DNA of 64,000 nucleotides from Bacilli bacterium (GTDB taxonomy: Bacteria; Bacillota_I; Bacilli_A; RF39; UBA660): positions 62,001 to 126,000 of the forward strand of contig JAGAFD010000003.1 in assembly GCA_017612805.1 (NCBI GenBank), given 5' to 3'. A model generated the notes under the pieces. That model had not been told where the DNA came from. It saw only the letters and a program-made list of their open reading frames with translations, and ran no database searches. A program made the position numbers and the translations under genes. Positions 1 to 7,892 of this stretch are shown one piece after another; the first letter of the stretch is position 1; each line of letters opens with the position of its first letter.

Positions 1-198
1 GGTGATATTTATATATGTATCCCAAGAATGCAAGAACAAGCGGCATCATACGGACATAGCGAAAAAAGAGAATTAGCTTTCTTAACATGTCATGGACTAT
101 TACATTTACTTGGTTATGATCATCAAACCAAAAAAGAAGAAGAAATAATGTTTGGATTACAGGAGTTGATTTTAAATGGCACAAATATCACGCGATGA
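1..198 (+). CDS. ybeY: Endoribonuclease YbeY, 3' part
   Basis: The frame is open from base 1 and stops at TGA 196-198; the start lies outside the window. The translated tail carries the YbeY zinc-site signature [11 protein letters not shown], whose three histidines bind the metal in the UPF0054/YbeY family (16S rRNA maturation and ribosome quality control). The 3' end overlaps the start of dgkA by 23 bp, so the two are probably one operon with era; the order ybeY-dgkA-era is common in Firmicutes. Family identification is secure; only the C-terminal third is visible. Confidence 0.9.
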   Translation, partial: GDIYICIPRMQEQAASYGHSEKRELAFLTCHGLLHLLGYDHQTKKEEEIMFGLQELILNGTNITR

Positions 199-571
199 AA
201 TTAAGAAAAAAGGAATAATGCGTTTCTTAAGAACGTTTAAGTTTTCCTATGAAGGTTTAAAATATGCTTATGCTAATGAACAAAGTATGTTAACGCACCT
301 TATTTTAACCATTATCACGGTTATTATTGGTTTTATTTTCCATATTACATTATATGAATGGTTAATTATTTCCATTTGTTTAACGGTTATTTTAGCATTT
401 GAACTTATTAATACTGCTATTGAAGCAGCAGTCGATTTAGTTACCTTAGAGATTCATCCGTTAGCAAAGATTGCTAAAGACTGTGGTAGCGCAGCTACGG
501 GAGTATCTTCAATTATGGCAGCAATTATTATTTTTATTATTTTCTTACCATACATCTTAGCGTTATTTTAG
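176..571 (+). CDS. dgkA: Undecaprenol/diacylglycerol kinase
   Basis: A 131-residue integral membrane protein of the prokaryotic DgkA family. It has the expected three hydrophobic helices and the signature [15 protein letters not shown] around residue 77, where the Glu and Asn residues form the active site. In Gram-positives this enzyme phosphorylates undecaprenol, recycling the lipid carrier for cell-wall and capsule precursors. The ATG at 176 is preceded by AGGAG at 162-166 with good spacing, so it is preferred despite the 23-bp overlap with ybeY; an internal ATG at residue 15 is the alternative. Era follows after 9 bp. Confidence 0.92.
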   Translation: MAQISRDEIKKKGIMRFLRTFKFSYEGLKYAYANEQSMLTHLILTIITVIIGFIFHITLYEWLIISICLTVILAFELINTAIEAAVDLVTLEIHPLAKIAKDCGSAATGVSSIMAAIIIFIIFLPYILALF

Positions 572-580
572 AGGTAGTAC

Positions 581-1462
581 ATGCGTAGTGGATTTGTAAG
601 TATTATTGGTCGACCTAATGTTGGTAAATCAACATTATTAAACCAAATTATTAATGAACATGTAGCGATTACTTCTAATAAAGCTGGAACAACTAGAAAT
701 ATTATTGAAGGTATCTATAATGAAGAAGATATCCAAATTGTCTTTGTTGATACCCCAGGTATTCATAAACCAATTACGAAGTTGGGTAAAGTATTAAATA
801 AACAAGCTTCCTCATTAACTAAAGATGTTGATGCAATTTTATTTGTAATTGATGCTTATGCAGGTTTAGGTACTGGTGATAAATATATTTTAGAAACTTT
901 AAAAAGTAATGATATTCCCATTATTTTAGTTTTAAATAAAATTGATATGTTAAATGAAGCCACTTTATTACAAAGAATAAATGAATATAAAGATATTTAT
1001 CCATTTAGTGAAATAGTGCCAATAAGCGCTAAAACCAAAGATAATGTTGCTCATTTAATTGAAGTAGTTAAAGGCTATTTAAAAGATAATGTTAAATATT
1101 TTGATGATGGTTATTTTACCTCTTCATCTAAATATTTTATGGTTAGTGAGTATGTAAGAGAAAAATTGTTAGAAAGAACGGAAGAAGAAATTCCGCATAG
1201 TATTACTTGTCTAACGACTAAATTTGAAGAACAAAAAGATATTATTAATATCAATGTTGATATTATTGTTGATCGTGATAGTATTAAAAAAATTGTTATA
1301 GGTAAAAATGGTGAACGATTAAAAGAAGTAGGTATCTTATCAAGACGTGATATGGAAAAACTATTAGGTAAAAAAGTTTACTTAGAATTATATGTTAAAA
1401 CCATTAAAAACTGGCGTGATAAAGAAAGATACTTTAATGAACTAGGATTTAAAGATTTTTAA
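581..1462 (+). CDS. era: GTPase Era
   Basis: A 293-residue protein, the normal length for Era. The GTPase domain shows G1 GRPNVGKST (10-18), the switch Thr pair at 37-38, DTPG (57-60), NKID (119-122) and SAK (149-151). The C-terminal KH RNA-binding domain has the GKNG loop at 241-244. Era binds 16S rRNA near its 3' end and acts in 30S subunit assembly. It lies in the classic ybeY-dgkA-era-yqzL-recO arrangement. Start ATG has a GAGGTAG-type ribosome binding site just upstream. Confidence 0.97.
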   Translation: MRSGFVSIIGRPNVGKSTLLNQIINEHVAITSNKAGTTRNIIEGIYNEEDIQIVFVDTPGIHKPITKLGKVLNKQASSLTKDVDAILFVIDAYAGLGTGDKYILETLKSNDIPIILVLNKIDMLNEATLLQRINEYKDIYPFSEIVPISAKTKDNVAHLIEVVKGYLKDNVKYFDDGYFTSSSKYFMVSEYVREKLLERTEEEIPHSITCLTTKFEEQKDIININVDIIVDRDSIKKIVIGKNGERLKEVGILSRRDMEKLLGKKVYLELYVKTIKNWRDKERYFNELGFKDF

Positions 1463-1517
1463 AAAATGCATAATATTTTCATAATTAACCCAATATATTA
1501 TTGTAAGGGTGATAATT

Positions 1518-1598
1518 ATGACAAAACAAGAAGCATGGGAAATGTTTAAAAAGACCGGAAAAATAGATTATTATTTAGAATATAAACGTAAGAAGTAG
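1518..1598 (+). CDS. yqzL: YqzL-like micro-protein (26 aa)
   Basis: A 26-codon gene starting ATG at 1518 with a GGGTGAT ribosome binding site. The product begins MTKQEAWEMFKKTGKIDYYL and ends in a basic KRKK tail. The pattern W-x-x-F-x-x-T-G-x-I-D-x-Y-L matches the YqzL family, tiny proteins of unknown function encoded between era and recO in Bacillus, and the position here is exactly the same. It ends 6 bp before recO. The sequence and location both support a real gene; no biochemical role is known. Confidence 0.75.
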   Translation: MTKQEAWEMFKKTGKIDYYLEYKRKK

Positions 1599-1604
1599 GT
1601 TAAG

Positions 1605-2333
1605 ATGATTAGCAAAGTAGAAGGATTTATCGTAAGTGAAACGCCTTATGGCGATAGTTCAAAAATAATTCATGTTTTAACTAAAGAACATGGTGTTATT
1701 GGTATTATGGCGAAAGGCTCAAAGAGCCTTAAAAGTAAGAATCGCGCCACTACTTTAAAGTTTACTTATGGTATCTTTAATATTTATTATAAAGAAAATA
1801 AATTATCTACTTTAATCGACGTGGAAGTAATTGATGAACTGGCTAATATTAAAAATGATATTACATTAATTAGTTATCTAAATTACTTAACTGAATTAAC
1901 TACCCAAGTTGCTAAGCAAAGCATTGATGAAGATATTTATGATATTTTTATTAATGCGGTATTATTAATAAATAAGAATCTTAATCCCATGGTAATTACT
2001 AATATTGTCGAAATTAAATATTTAAAATATTTAGGAGTATTCCTAAATTTAGACAATTGTTATAAATGTGGTTCCAATAAAGATATTGTCACCATTAGTT
2101 TTAATTATGGCGGTCTAATCTGTAAGGAATGTTACCATGATGAAGAGATTGTTGATTTAAAGATGATTAAGATATTAAGAAACTATTTATATATCGATTT
2201 AGCCAAAATATCTAAAATTGATTTAGACGAAACGATAGTTAAAAAGATTAACTTATTTATTGATTTATATTATGAACAATATACTGGTTTATATTTACAA
2301 AGTAAAAAATTTTTAAAGACGATAATTGACTAA
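1605..2333 (+). CDS. recO: DNA repair protein RecO
   Basis: A 242-residue RecO: an N-terminal OB-fold (residues 1-80), a helical middle and a C-terminal zinc finger with Cys152, Cys155, Cys173 and Cys176. RecO loads RecA at single-strand gaps together with RecR. The start ATG follows TAGGTTAAG and lies 6 bp after the yqzL-like stop. The stop codon TAA at 2331-2333 is part of the stem of the terminator that ends the ybeY-recO transcription unit. Confidence 0.94.
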   Translation: MISKVEGFIVSETPYGDSSKIIHVLTKEHGVIGIMAKGSKSLKSKNRATTLKFTYGIFNIYYKENKLSTLIDVEVIDELANIKNDITLISYLNYLTELTTQVAKQSIDEDIYDIFINAVLLINKNLNPMVITNIVEIKYLKYLGVFLNLDNCYKCGSNKDIVTISFNYGGLICKECYHDEEIVDLKMIKILRNYLYIDLAKISKIDLDETIVKKINLFIDLYYEQYTGLYLQSKKFLKTIID

Positions 2334-2352
2334 AATTATTAGTCTTTTTTTT
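2328..2352 (+). terminator. Intrinsic terminator after recO
   Basis: GACTAA (2328-2333), loop AATTA, TTAGTC (2339-2344), then eight T. The last two codons of recO lie in the 5' arm. Confidence 0.8.
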
Positions 2353-2387
2353 ATATTTGTGATAAAATAATAACCGAGGTGGGGTTA

Positions 2388-2873
2388 ATGAAGCTATTTA
2401 TAAGTTCAAGATTACCTGATTCCCTAGATCAAGAATATGTTGCATTAATGTATGATCATGGTCATGAATTATATACGGATTTAGAAACGTTAGAAGGCAA
2501 TATGACAATGTTTGAAGAATTAATTTATAATCATGTTTGTGGTACATGTAATGGTTCCGGGTTAGTAGATGTATCAGTTGAAGATATAACTTATACGCAA
2601 ACTTGTCCTGATTGTCACGGGAAAGGGGTACATTTTAAGATTAATTTAATAACTCCACAAGATCCACAAGATATCGTATTAGACGATATTATTATGGATA
2701 ATATCACTATTTTTTCAACTAATGGTGAAGTATTAACTGATGAGTTAATTATCAAACTATGTGAAGGCATGTATATTAATAGTGGTGAAAATGAGTACAA
2801 TATTGATACTTCGGATATGAAGTTAATATTAGGATATAAAGATAAAAAGAAGGATATGATTAAAAATGGCTAA
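2388..2873 (+). CDS. DnaJ-type CxxCxGxG zinc-finger protein, unknown function
   Basis: A 161-residue soluble protein. Two half-motifs, CGTCNGSG (51-58) and CPDCHGKG (73-80), form one DnaJ-like zinc-binding unit between an N-terminal region of ~45 residues and a C-terminal α/β-looking region. No J-domain is present. ATG 2388 is chosen because GAGGTG (2376-2381) is a well-placed ribosome binding site; a GTG at 2379 lies inside that site. The 3' end overlaps glyS by 8 bp, so translation is probably coupled. Function is not recognised; a glyS-linked regulatory or RNA-binding role is only a guess. Confidence 0.75.
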   Translation: MKLFISSRLPDSLDQEYVALMYDHGHELYTDLETLEGNMTMFEELIYNHVCGTCNGSGLVDVSVEDITYTQTCPDCHGKGVHFKINLITPQDPQDIVLDDIIMDNITIFSTNGEVLTDELIIKLCEGMYINSGENEYNIDTSDMKLILGYKDKKKDMIKNG

Positions 2874-4233
2874 AAATATGGAAGAACTAGTTAATTTTTG
2901 TAAGCAATATGGTTTTATATTTCAAGGTAGTGAAATTTATGGCGGTTTAGCTAATACTTGGGATTACGGACCATTAGGTTCAAGATTAAAAAATACCATT
3001 AAAGATTGCTGGCGTAAAAGATTTATTCAAGAAAGAAATAATGCTTATGAATTAGATGCCGATATTTTAATGCATCCAAGAGTTTGGGAAGCATCTGGAC
3101 ATGTATCAGGATTTTCTGATCCGCTAGCTGATTGTAAAGAATGTAAGACTAGACATCGCGTTGATAATCTAATTAATGATTTTTCTAATTCAACAATTGG
3201 TGATGGTATGACTCAAGAAGAAATGATGAATTATATCAAAGAAAATAAAGTACCATGTCCTAAATGTGGTAAATCTAATTTTACGGATATTCGTCAATTC
3301 AATTTAATGTTTGAAACTAACCGTGGTGTTATTAAAGATGATAAAAGTATTGTTTATTTAAGACCAGAAAATGCTCAAGGTGAATATGTAAACTTTTTGA
3401 ACGTTCAAAGAACAATGCGTGCTAAATTACCATTCTCAATTGGTCAAATTGGAAAAGCATTTAGAAATGAAATTACTCCAGGTAATTTTACTTTTAGAAC
3501 AATTGAATTTGAACAAATGGAATATCAAACATTCTGTAAAGAAGGTATGGATGATGAATTATATGCTTACTTTAAAGAATATGGTAAAAAATTCTTTATG
3601 GATTTAGGTTTACCAGAAAACAAATTAAGATATCATGATCATGAAAAATTAGTATTCTATGCTAAAGAAGCTTGTGATATTGAATATCAATTTAACTTTG
3701 GTTGGGGAGAAATAAATGGTACACACAATCGTACTAATTATGATTTAACGCGTCATACGGAATATTCTGGTGTTAAACAAGAATATTTGGATCCAGAAAC
3801 TAATGAAAAATATATTCCATATATTATTGAATCAACATATGGTCTAGATCGTACTGTTCTTGCGGTTTTAGATGAAGCTTTAACCGAAGAGGCATTACCA
3901 AATGGTGATACTCGAACCCTTTTAAAATTAAAGCCATTCTTAGCTCCATATAAGATTGCTGTTTTACCACTTATTAAGAAAAACCATAGTGAAAAAGCAC
4001 TAGATATTTATAACATGTTAAATAAAGTATATATGACTACCTATGATGAAACAGCTAACATTGGTAAAAGATATCGTCGTCAAGATGCAATTGGTACACC
4101 ATATTGTATAACTATTGATGATGAAACTATTAATAATAATACGGTTACATTAAGAGACCGTGATACCATGGAACAAATTACTTTAAATGTTGATGAATTA
4201 TTAAATTATTTTGCTGATAAATTTAACTTTTAA
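2866..4233 (+). CDS. glyS: Glycyl-tRNA synthetase (dimeric, class II)
   Basis: A 455-residue α2-type GlyRS (GlyQS), distinct from the two-subunit glyQ/glyS enzyme. It opens with the characteristic FCKQYGFIFQGSEIYGG and WDYGPLG segments, has a CxxC pair (CPKCGK) in the insertion, class II motif 2 near FRNEITPGNFTFR and motif 3 at GLDRTVLAVLDEA, and ends in an anticodon-binding domain. It charges tRNA-Gly in the cytoplasm. No T-box leader is visible upstream, because the start overlaps the preceding zinc-finger gene by 8 bp. Confidence 0.96.
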   Translation: MAKNMEELVNFCKQYGFIFQGSEIYGGLANTWDYGPLGSRLKNTIKDCWRKRFIQERNNAYELDADILMHPRVWEASGHVSGFSDPLADCKECKTRHRVDNLINDFSNSTIGDGMTQEEMMNYIKENKVPCPKCGKSNFTDIRQFNLMFETNRGVIKDDKSIVYLRPENAQGEYVNFLNVQRTMRAKLPFSIGQIGKAFRNEITPGNFTFRTIEFEQMEYQTFCKEGMDDELYAYFKEYGKKFFMDLGLPENKLRYHDHEKLVFYAKEACDIEYQFNFGWGEINGTHNRTNYDLTRHTEYSGVKQEYLDPETNEKYIPYIIESTYGLDRTVLAVLDEALTEEALPNGDTRTLLKLKPFLAPYKIAVLPLIKKNHSEKALDIYNMLNKVYMTTYDETANIGKRYRRQDAIGTPYCITIDDETINNNTVTLRDRDTMEQITLNVDELLNYFADKFNF

Positions 4234-4259
4234 AAACTAAATCATTGATTTAGTTTTTT
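4232..4259 (+). terminator. Intrinsic terminator after glyS
   Basis: AAAAACTAAATC (4232-4243), loop ATT, GATTTAGTTTTT (4247-4258). The sepF promoter begins 2 bp after it. Confidence 0.85.
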
Positions 4260-4260
4260 A

Positions 4261-4289
4261 TTGTATTTAAATTAATTAATTGATATAAT
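4261..4289 (+). promoter_or_regulatory. SigA-type promoter of sepF-divIVA
   Basis: TTGTAT at 4261-4266, a 17-bp spacer and a perfect TATAAT at 4284-4289, directly after the glyS terminator. It leaves a leader of about 35 nt. Confidence 0.7.
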
Positions 4290-4328
4290 GGAAATAGATT
4301 TATAAAGATATCAAAGGGAGGATAAAAA

Positions 4329-4721
4329 ATGGCAAAGAAGTCTGGATTTATCAAGAATTTATTTAATGGATCTGAAGAAGATGGTACTATTGAAGATGAA
4401 TTTTATAATGAAATAGAAACGAAAAAAGGTGAGGTTGACCCTGGTAACAAAATGATTTTAATTGAACCTCGTGCTTTTTCAGAAAGTCAACAAATAGCAA
4501 ATTATTTAAAAAACCGTAATAGTGTTGTGGTTAACTTAAAAAGAGTTACATCAGATCAAGCAAAAAGAATTATTGATTTCTTATCTGGTTGTATTTATGC
4601 AATTGGTGGAACCATGCAAAAAGTTGGTGTAGGAATTTATTTATGTGCACCTAAAAATATTTGCGTTGATGGTGAAATTTCTGAAGAAAAAGGGAAAGAT
4701 AGCGAAGAAGAAGATTGGTAG
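4329..4721 (+). CDS. sepF: Cell division protein SepF
   Basis: A 130-residue SepF. After a short N-terminal amphipathic membrane-targeting segment (GFIKNLFNG) and an acidic linker comes the SepF core (residues ~42-115), including LIEPRAFSESQQIANYLKN and FLSGCIYAIGGTMQKVG. SepF polymerises and tethers FtsZ to the membrane. The ribosome binding site AGGGAGG precedes ATG 4329. The gene is followed 31 bp later by divIVA, a conserved Gram-positive pairing, although the ylm genes usually between them are absent. Confidence 0.95.
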   Translation: MAKKSGFIKNLFNGSEEDGTIEDEFYNEIETKKGEVDPGNKMILIEPRAFSESQQIANYLKNRNSVVVNLKRVTSDQAKRIIDFLSGCIYAIGGTMQKVGVGIYLCAPKNICVDGEISEEKGKDSEEEDW

Positions 4722-4752
4722 ATTAATTACTTGTTAAGGAAGGAAGTGAAAC

Positions 4753-5187
4753 GTGAAAACATTTAAAACTAGCTTAAGCGGTTATAATAAAAATGAAGTT
4801 AAAGAATTTGTTAATGAAGTAACTTATAAATATGAAAATTTATTAACTGCATATAAAGCATTACAAAAAGAATTAGAACTTAAGAATAAAGAAATGGAAC
4901 GTTACACTAATATTGAAGCTTCCTTACAAAAAGCAATTATTGTTGCTGAAGAAACTACTAATCAAATGAAAAAATTAGCTAAAGATGAAGGTGCATCAAT
5001 TGTTAATGATGCGAAGAAAAATGCCTCACGTATTATTAATGATGCCTTAATTAAAGCTGATCACATTGAAAAAGATAGCATTGAATTAAAACGTAAGATT
5101 AAAGAATATAAACGTAAAATCAAAGAAATCATGAAAGAACAATTACAACTAATGGATGAAATCGATGATTATACTGATTTATATTAA
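4753..5187 (+). CDS. divIVA: DivIVA-family septum/curvature protein
   Basis: A 144-residue coiled-coil protein. The N-terminal DivIVA lipid-binding signature is visible: FKTSLSGYNKNEVKEFV, then heptad-rich helices to the C-terminus. It is shorter than Bacillus DivIVA (~164). It starts with GTG at 4753 behind AAGGAAG. DivIVA marks negatively curved membrane at septa and poles. Its 3' end overlaps the 3' end of the convergent sigma factor gene by 4 bp. Confidence 0.92.
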   Translation: MKTFKTSLSGYNKNEVKEFVNEVTYKYENLLTAYKALQKELELKNKEMERYTNIEASLQKAIIVAEETTNQMKKLAKDEGASIVNDAKKNASRIINDALIKADHIEKDSIELKRKIKEYKRKIKEIMKEQLQLMDEIDDYTDLY

Positions 5188-5870
5188 AGATGTTTGTTTT
5201 TAATAAAGAGTCTTAACAATTTTGTTAGGGCTCTTTTTTCAATTCGGGAAACATAACTTCGCGAAATATTTAATTCATTAGCTATTTCTTTTTGGGTTTT
5301 AGGTACCTTGTTATTTAAGCCATATCTTTTAATTAAGATATTTTTCTCTTTATTATTTAAGTTATTAAAATACTTCTTAATTAATTTTACATAATTCTTA
5401 TTTGCCACTTCTTCTTCAATCGATGTTTTATCATCTTTAATGATTTCTATTAAAGTAATTTCATTACCATCTTTATCAAAACCAATCGCATCATTTAAAC
5501 TAATAACATTTAAGTTTTTCTTGTTTTGACGATAGAACATTAAGATTTCGTTTTGAATACAACGGGCTGCATAAGTGGTGATTTTTACTTTTTTGTTATA
5601 TTCGTAAGTATCTATTCCTTTAATTAAACCAATGGTTCCAATACTAATTAAATCATCTAATTCACTATCATTAGTAGCAATTTTTTTAGCAATATGGGCG
5701 ACTAATCGTAAATTATGTTCAATTAAAATATCACGAGCTTCGCTATTACCTTGACGCATTAATAAAATATATTTTTCTTCATCTTCTTTCGATAACGGCT
5801 CTTTAAAAGATGTATTGGAATAAGTTCCAGCAAATATTAATAAACTTTTTAATATATTTAATAAAAACAT
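5184..5870 (-). CDS. sigK: SigK-like sporulation-type sigma-70 factor
   Basis: A 228-residue sigma factor closely resembling Bacillus SigK in order and wording. It has an N-terminal hydrophobic pro-like stretch (LLNILKSLLIFAGTYS), then IEHNLRLVAHIAKK (region 2), DLISIGTIGLIKGIDTY (region 2.1-2.2), TYAARCIQNEILMF (2.3-2.4) and the region 4 helix-turn-helix TQKEIANELNISRSYVSRIE. SigK or SigE directs mother-cell transcription in sporulating Firmicutes. ATG is preceded by AAGGAGTTAG on the minus strand. No prophage-like split is seen. No other sporulation gene is visible in this window, so its present role is unclear. Confidence 0.88.
   Translation of the reverse strand: MFLLNILKSLLIFAGTYSNTSFKEPLSKEDEEKYILLMRQGNSEARDILIEHNLRLVAHIAKKIATNDSELDDLISIGTIGLIKGIDTYEYNKKVKITTYAARCIQNEILMFYRQNKKNLNVISLNDAIGFDKDGNEITLIEIIKDDKTSIEEEVANKNYVKLIKKYFNNLNNKEKNILIKRYGLNNKVPKTQKEIANELNISRSYVSRIEKRALTKLLRLFIKNKHL
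5206..5239 (+). terminator. Terminator for divIVA inside the 3' end of sigK
   Basis: GAGTCTTAAC (5208-5217), loop of six, GTTAGGGCTC (5224-5233, two G-U pairs), then six T. It would stop divIVA transcription while lying in sigK coding DNA. Confidence 0.65.
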
Positions 5871-5885
5871 ATCTAACTCCTTAAT

Positions 5886-5911
5886 AAATATTATTTAAAA
5901 AAATAATATTT
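5886..5911. promoter_or_regulatory. Inverted repeat in the sigK / DUF2207 divergent promoter region
   Basis: AAATATTATT and AATAATATTT arms flank an A-rich centre between the divergent genes. A TATAAT -10 for the + strand gene is at 5917-5922. The repeat is A/T only, so it could be chance as easily as an operator. Confidence 0.35.
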
Positions 5912-5938
5912 AATGATATAATTTTGTTAGGTGATAAG

Positions 5939-7855
5939 ATGAAGAAGTTAAGTTATTTATTATTATTTGTTGCATCAATGTTTATCTTTAATATAACCGT
6001 TTTTGCCAATGATGTAGATTATACGATTAAAGGTTATTATGTTGATAGTAATATTGATGTTGCTGGGTCATTACATGTTAAAGAAATTATCGTTATGAAA
6101 GGTAGTTTCAATGGTTATGAACGTGATATTAAAATTAAAAGTCATGGGACATGGAGTGAAGGAGATCCGGTTAACTTTGAAGAATCCGCTATTTATAATG
6201 GTTTTACTTTAACGAATATAAAAGTTAGTGGTGCCAATATATCAAGAGATGAAAATAACTTTGACTTATTTACTAATAAAAATTTTATGCCATTTACGCA
6301 TGTAAATACGGCAAGTGTTGGTAATAATGCTTTATTTACGGTAGCAAGTATTGGTGATGAGCAAAAAAATATCCGTATGTATCATCCTAATAGTTCGGGT
6401 TTATATGCTTTTTTAATAGAATATACTGTTACTAATGTGGTGGTATTACATAATGATATTGCTGAATTCTATTGGAACTATATTGGTTCAGAATTTAGTG
6501 ATACCTTAAATAATGTTGAAGTAAGAGTACGTCTTCCACATTCAGATACTTCTGAAGATTTCCGTTTCTGGGCGCATGGTGAATTAACTGGTGAGAGTCA
6601 TGCTTATGTTGATGAAAATAATGAAAACATTGGGGTTATTGCTACCGCTAGTAAAATCCGCGCTAATAAAGTAATGGATATTCGTATGACATTTAATAAA
6701 GATATTATTAGTGTTCAAGAATTTTTAAAAAAGAGTGGTGTAGATGCAACTGATGAAATTTTAAAAATAGAAAAGAAACGTGCTGATGATGCTAATCGTC
6801 GTCGTTTTATAGCTAAAATAGCTAATTTATTCTTATTCTTAATTGATGTTTTCTATATCATTTCGTTATTCTTCTTAACAATTTATTTGTTCTTCAAATT
6901 AGATAAAGAATATAAAGCTCAGTTTGATCAAGATTATTATCGTGATTTCTTAGATCATTATCAACCAGAAGAATTAAATTATTTAATGAATCGAGTTATT
7001 GATAATAATGCTTTTTCGGCATCATTCTTAAACTTAATTTATAAGCATAAGATTGAAATTATTCCAACCGCTGATGAAAAAGATACCGCTTTTAAAATTG
7101 TTAGTCGTGAAGGTTTAACTACTCCTGAATCAATGTTAGTAAATTTATTATTTGATAAAGTTGGTGATGGTGATGCCTTTACCTTAAAATTATTAAAGAA
7201 GTATACAAAGAATTCTTCTAAAGCTCAAACTTTTGCTTCTAAATTTGCTAGTTGGAAAAGAGTAGTATTAAGTGAAGCCAAGAAGAAAAATATTTATGAA
7301 AAATATAGTGGTATTAGAACCCTTTGTATTTTACTAGCAATATTTGGCTTAATGATTAACTTCTTTGCTTTTGTCTTAGAAATGCAATTAATTTTAACTG
7401 TTGTATGTGGTATTTTTGGAGTTATCTTTATTATCTATGCATCAAGCTTTACTAGACGTACTAAAGAAGCTAACGAAGACTATGCTAAAGCTAAAGCATC
7501 TAAACGCTTCTTAAATGATTTTGGTTCATTTAAAGGTCAAGATATTCCTGATGTTAAATTATGGGATAAATACTTAGTATATGCAACTGCCTTTGGTATT
7601 GCTAATAAAGTAGAAAAGAATATGACTAAGTTATTAAAAGATCAAGATCTTAATAATCTTGATACAAGTTATTTAACAACTAACCATTTATTATTTGTTA
7701 ATAATAGTTTAAATATGAATCATGCAATTCAATCTTCAATTTCAAGTAGTATTGCATCAGCCGTATCTTCTGCGGTTGCATCTAGTGTATCTTCATCATC
7801 TTCTGGCTCTGGTGGCGGGTTCTCATCCGGCGGCGGAGGCGGCCATGGTTTTTAA
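5939..7855 (+). CDS. DUF2207 membrane protein, glycine-rich tail
   Basis: A 638-residue protein of the DUF2207 type. It has a signal peptide (KKLSYLLLFVASMFIFNITVFA), an extracellular β-rich domain to ~residue 270, a membrane helix at ~290-315, a cytoplasmic middle, two further hydrophobic helices near 465-505 and a low-complexity tail of Ser then Gly (GGGFSSGGGGGHGF). ATG 5939 is chosen: AGGTGAT lies just upstream, and the TTG at 5924 sits immediately after the -10 TATAAT (5917-5922). The leader would be only ~10 nt. Function of this family is unknown. Confidence 0.85.
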   Translation: MKKLSYLLLFVASMFIFNITVFANDVDYTIKGYYVDSNIDVAGSLHVKEIIVMKGSFNGYERDIKIKSHGTWSEGDPVNFEESAIYNGFTLTNIKVSGANISRDENNFDLFTNKNFMPFTHVNTASVGNNALFTVASIGDEQKNIRMYHPNSSGLYAFLIEYTVTNVVVLHNDIAEFYWNYIGSEFSDTLNNVEVRVRLPHSDTSEDFRFWAHGELTGESHAYVDENNENIGVIATASKIRANKVMDIRMTFNKDIISVQEFLKKSGVDATDEILKIEKKRADDANRRRFIAKIANLFLFLIDVFYIISLFFLTIYLFFKLDKEYKAQFDQDYYRDFLDHYQPEELNYLMNRVIDNNAFSASFLNLIYKHKIEIIPTADEKDTAFKIVSREGLTTPESMLVNLLFDKVGDGDAFTLKLLKKYTKNSSKAQTFASKFASWKRVVLSEAKKKNIYEKYSGIRTLCILLAIFGLMINFFAFVLEMQLILTVVCGIFGVIFIIYASSFTRRTKEANEDYAKAKASKRFLNDFGSFKGQDIPDVKLWDKYLVYATAFGIANKVEKNMTKLLKDQDLNNLDTSYLTTNHLLFVNNSLNMNHAIQSSISSSIASAVSSAVASSVSSSSSGSGGGFSSGGGGGHGF

Positions 7856-7878
7856 AAGTAACAATTCGTTACTTTTTT
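7854..7878 (+). terminator. Intrinsic terminator after the DUF2207 gene
   Basis: AAAAGTAAC (7854-7862), loop AATTC, GTTACTTTT (7868-7876) and further T. The first arm includes part of the stop codon. Confidence 0.8.
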
Positions 7879-7892
7879 AATTCGAGGGATAT

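Noticed and set aside
2615-2800. Minus-strand ORF opposite the zinc-finger gene
   Set aside because: Shadow of the plus-strand gene, without ribosome binding site or homology.
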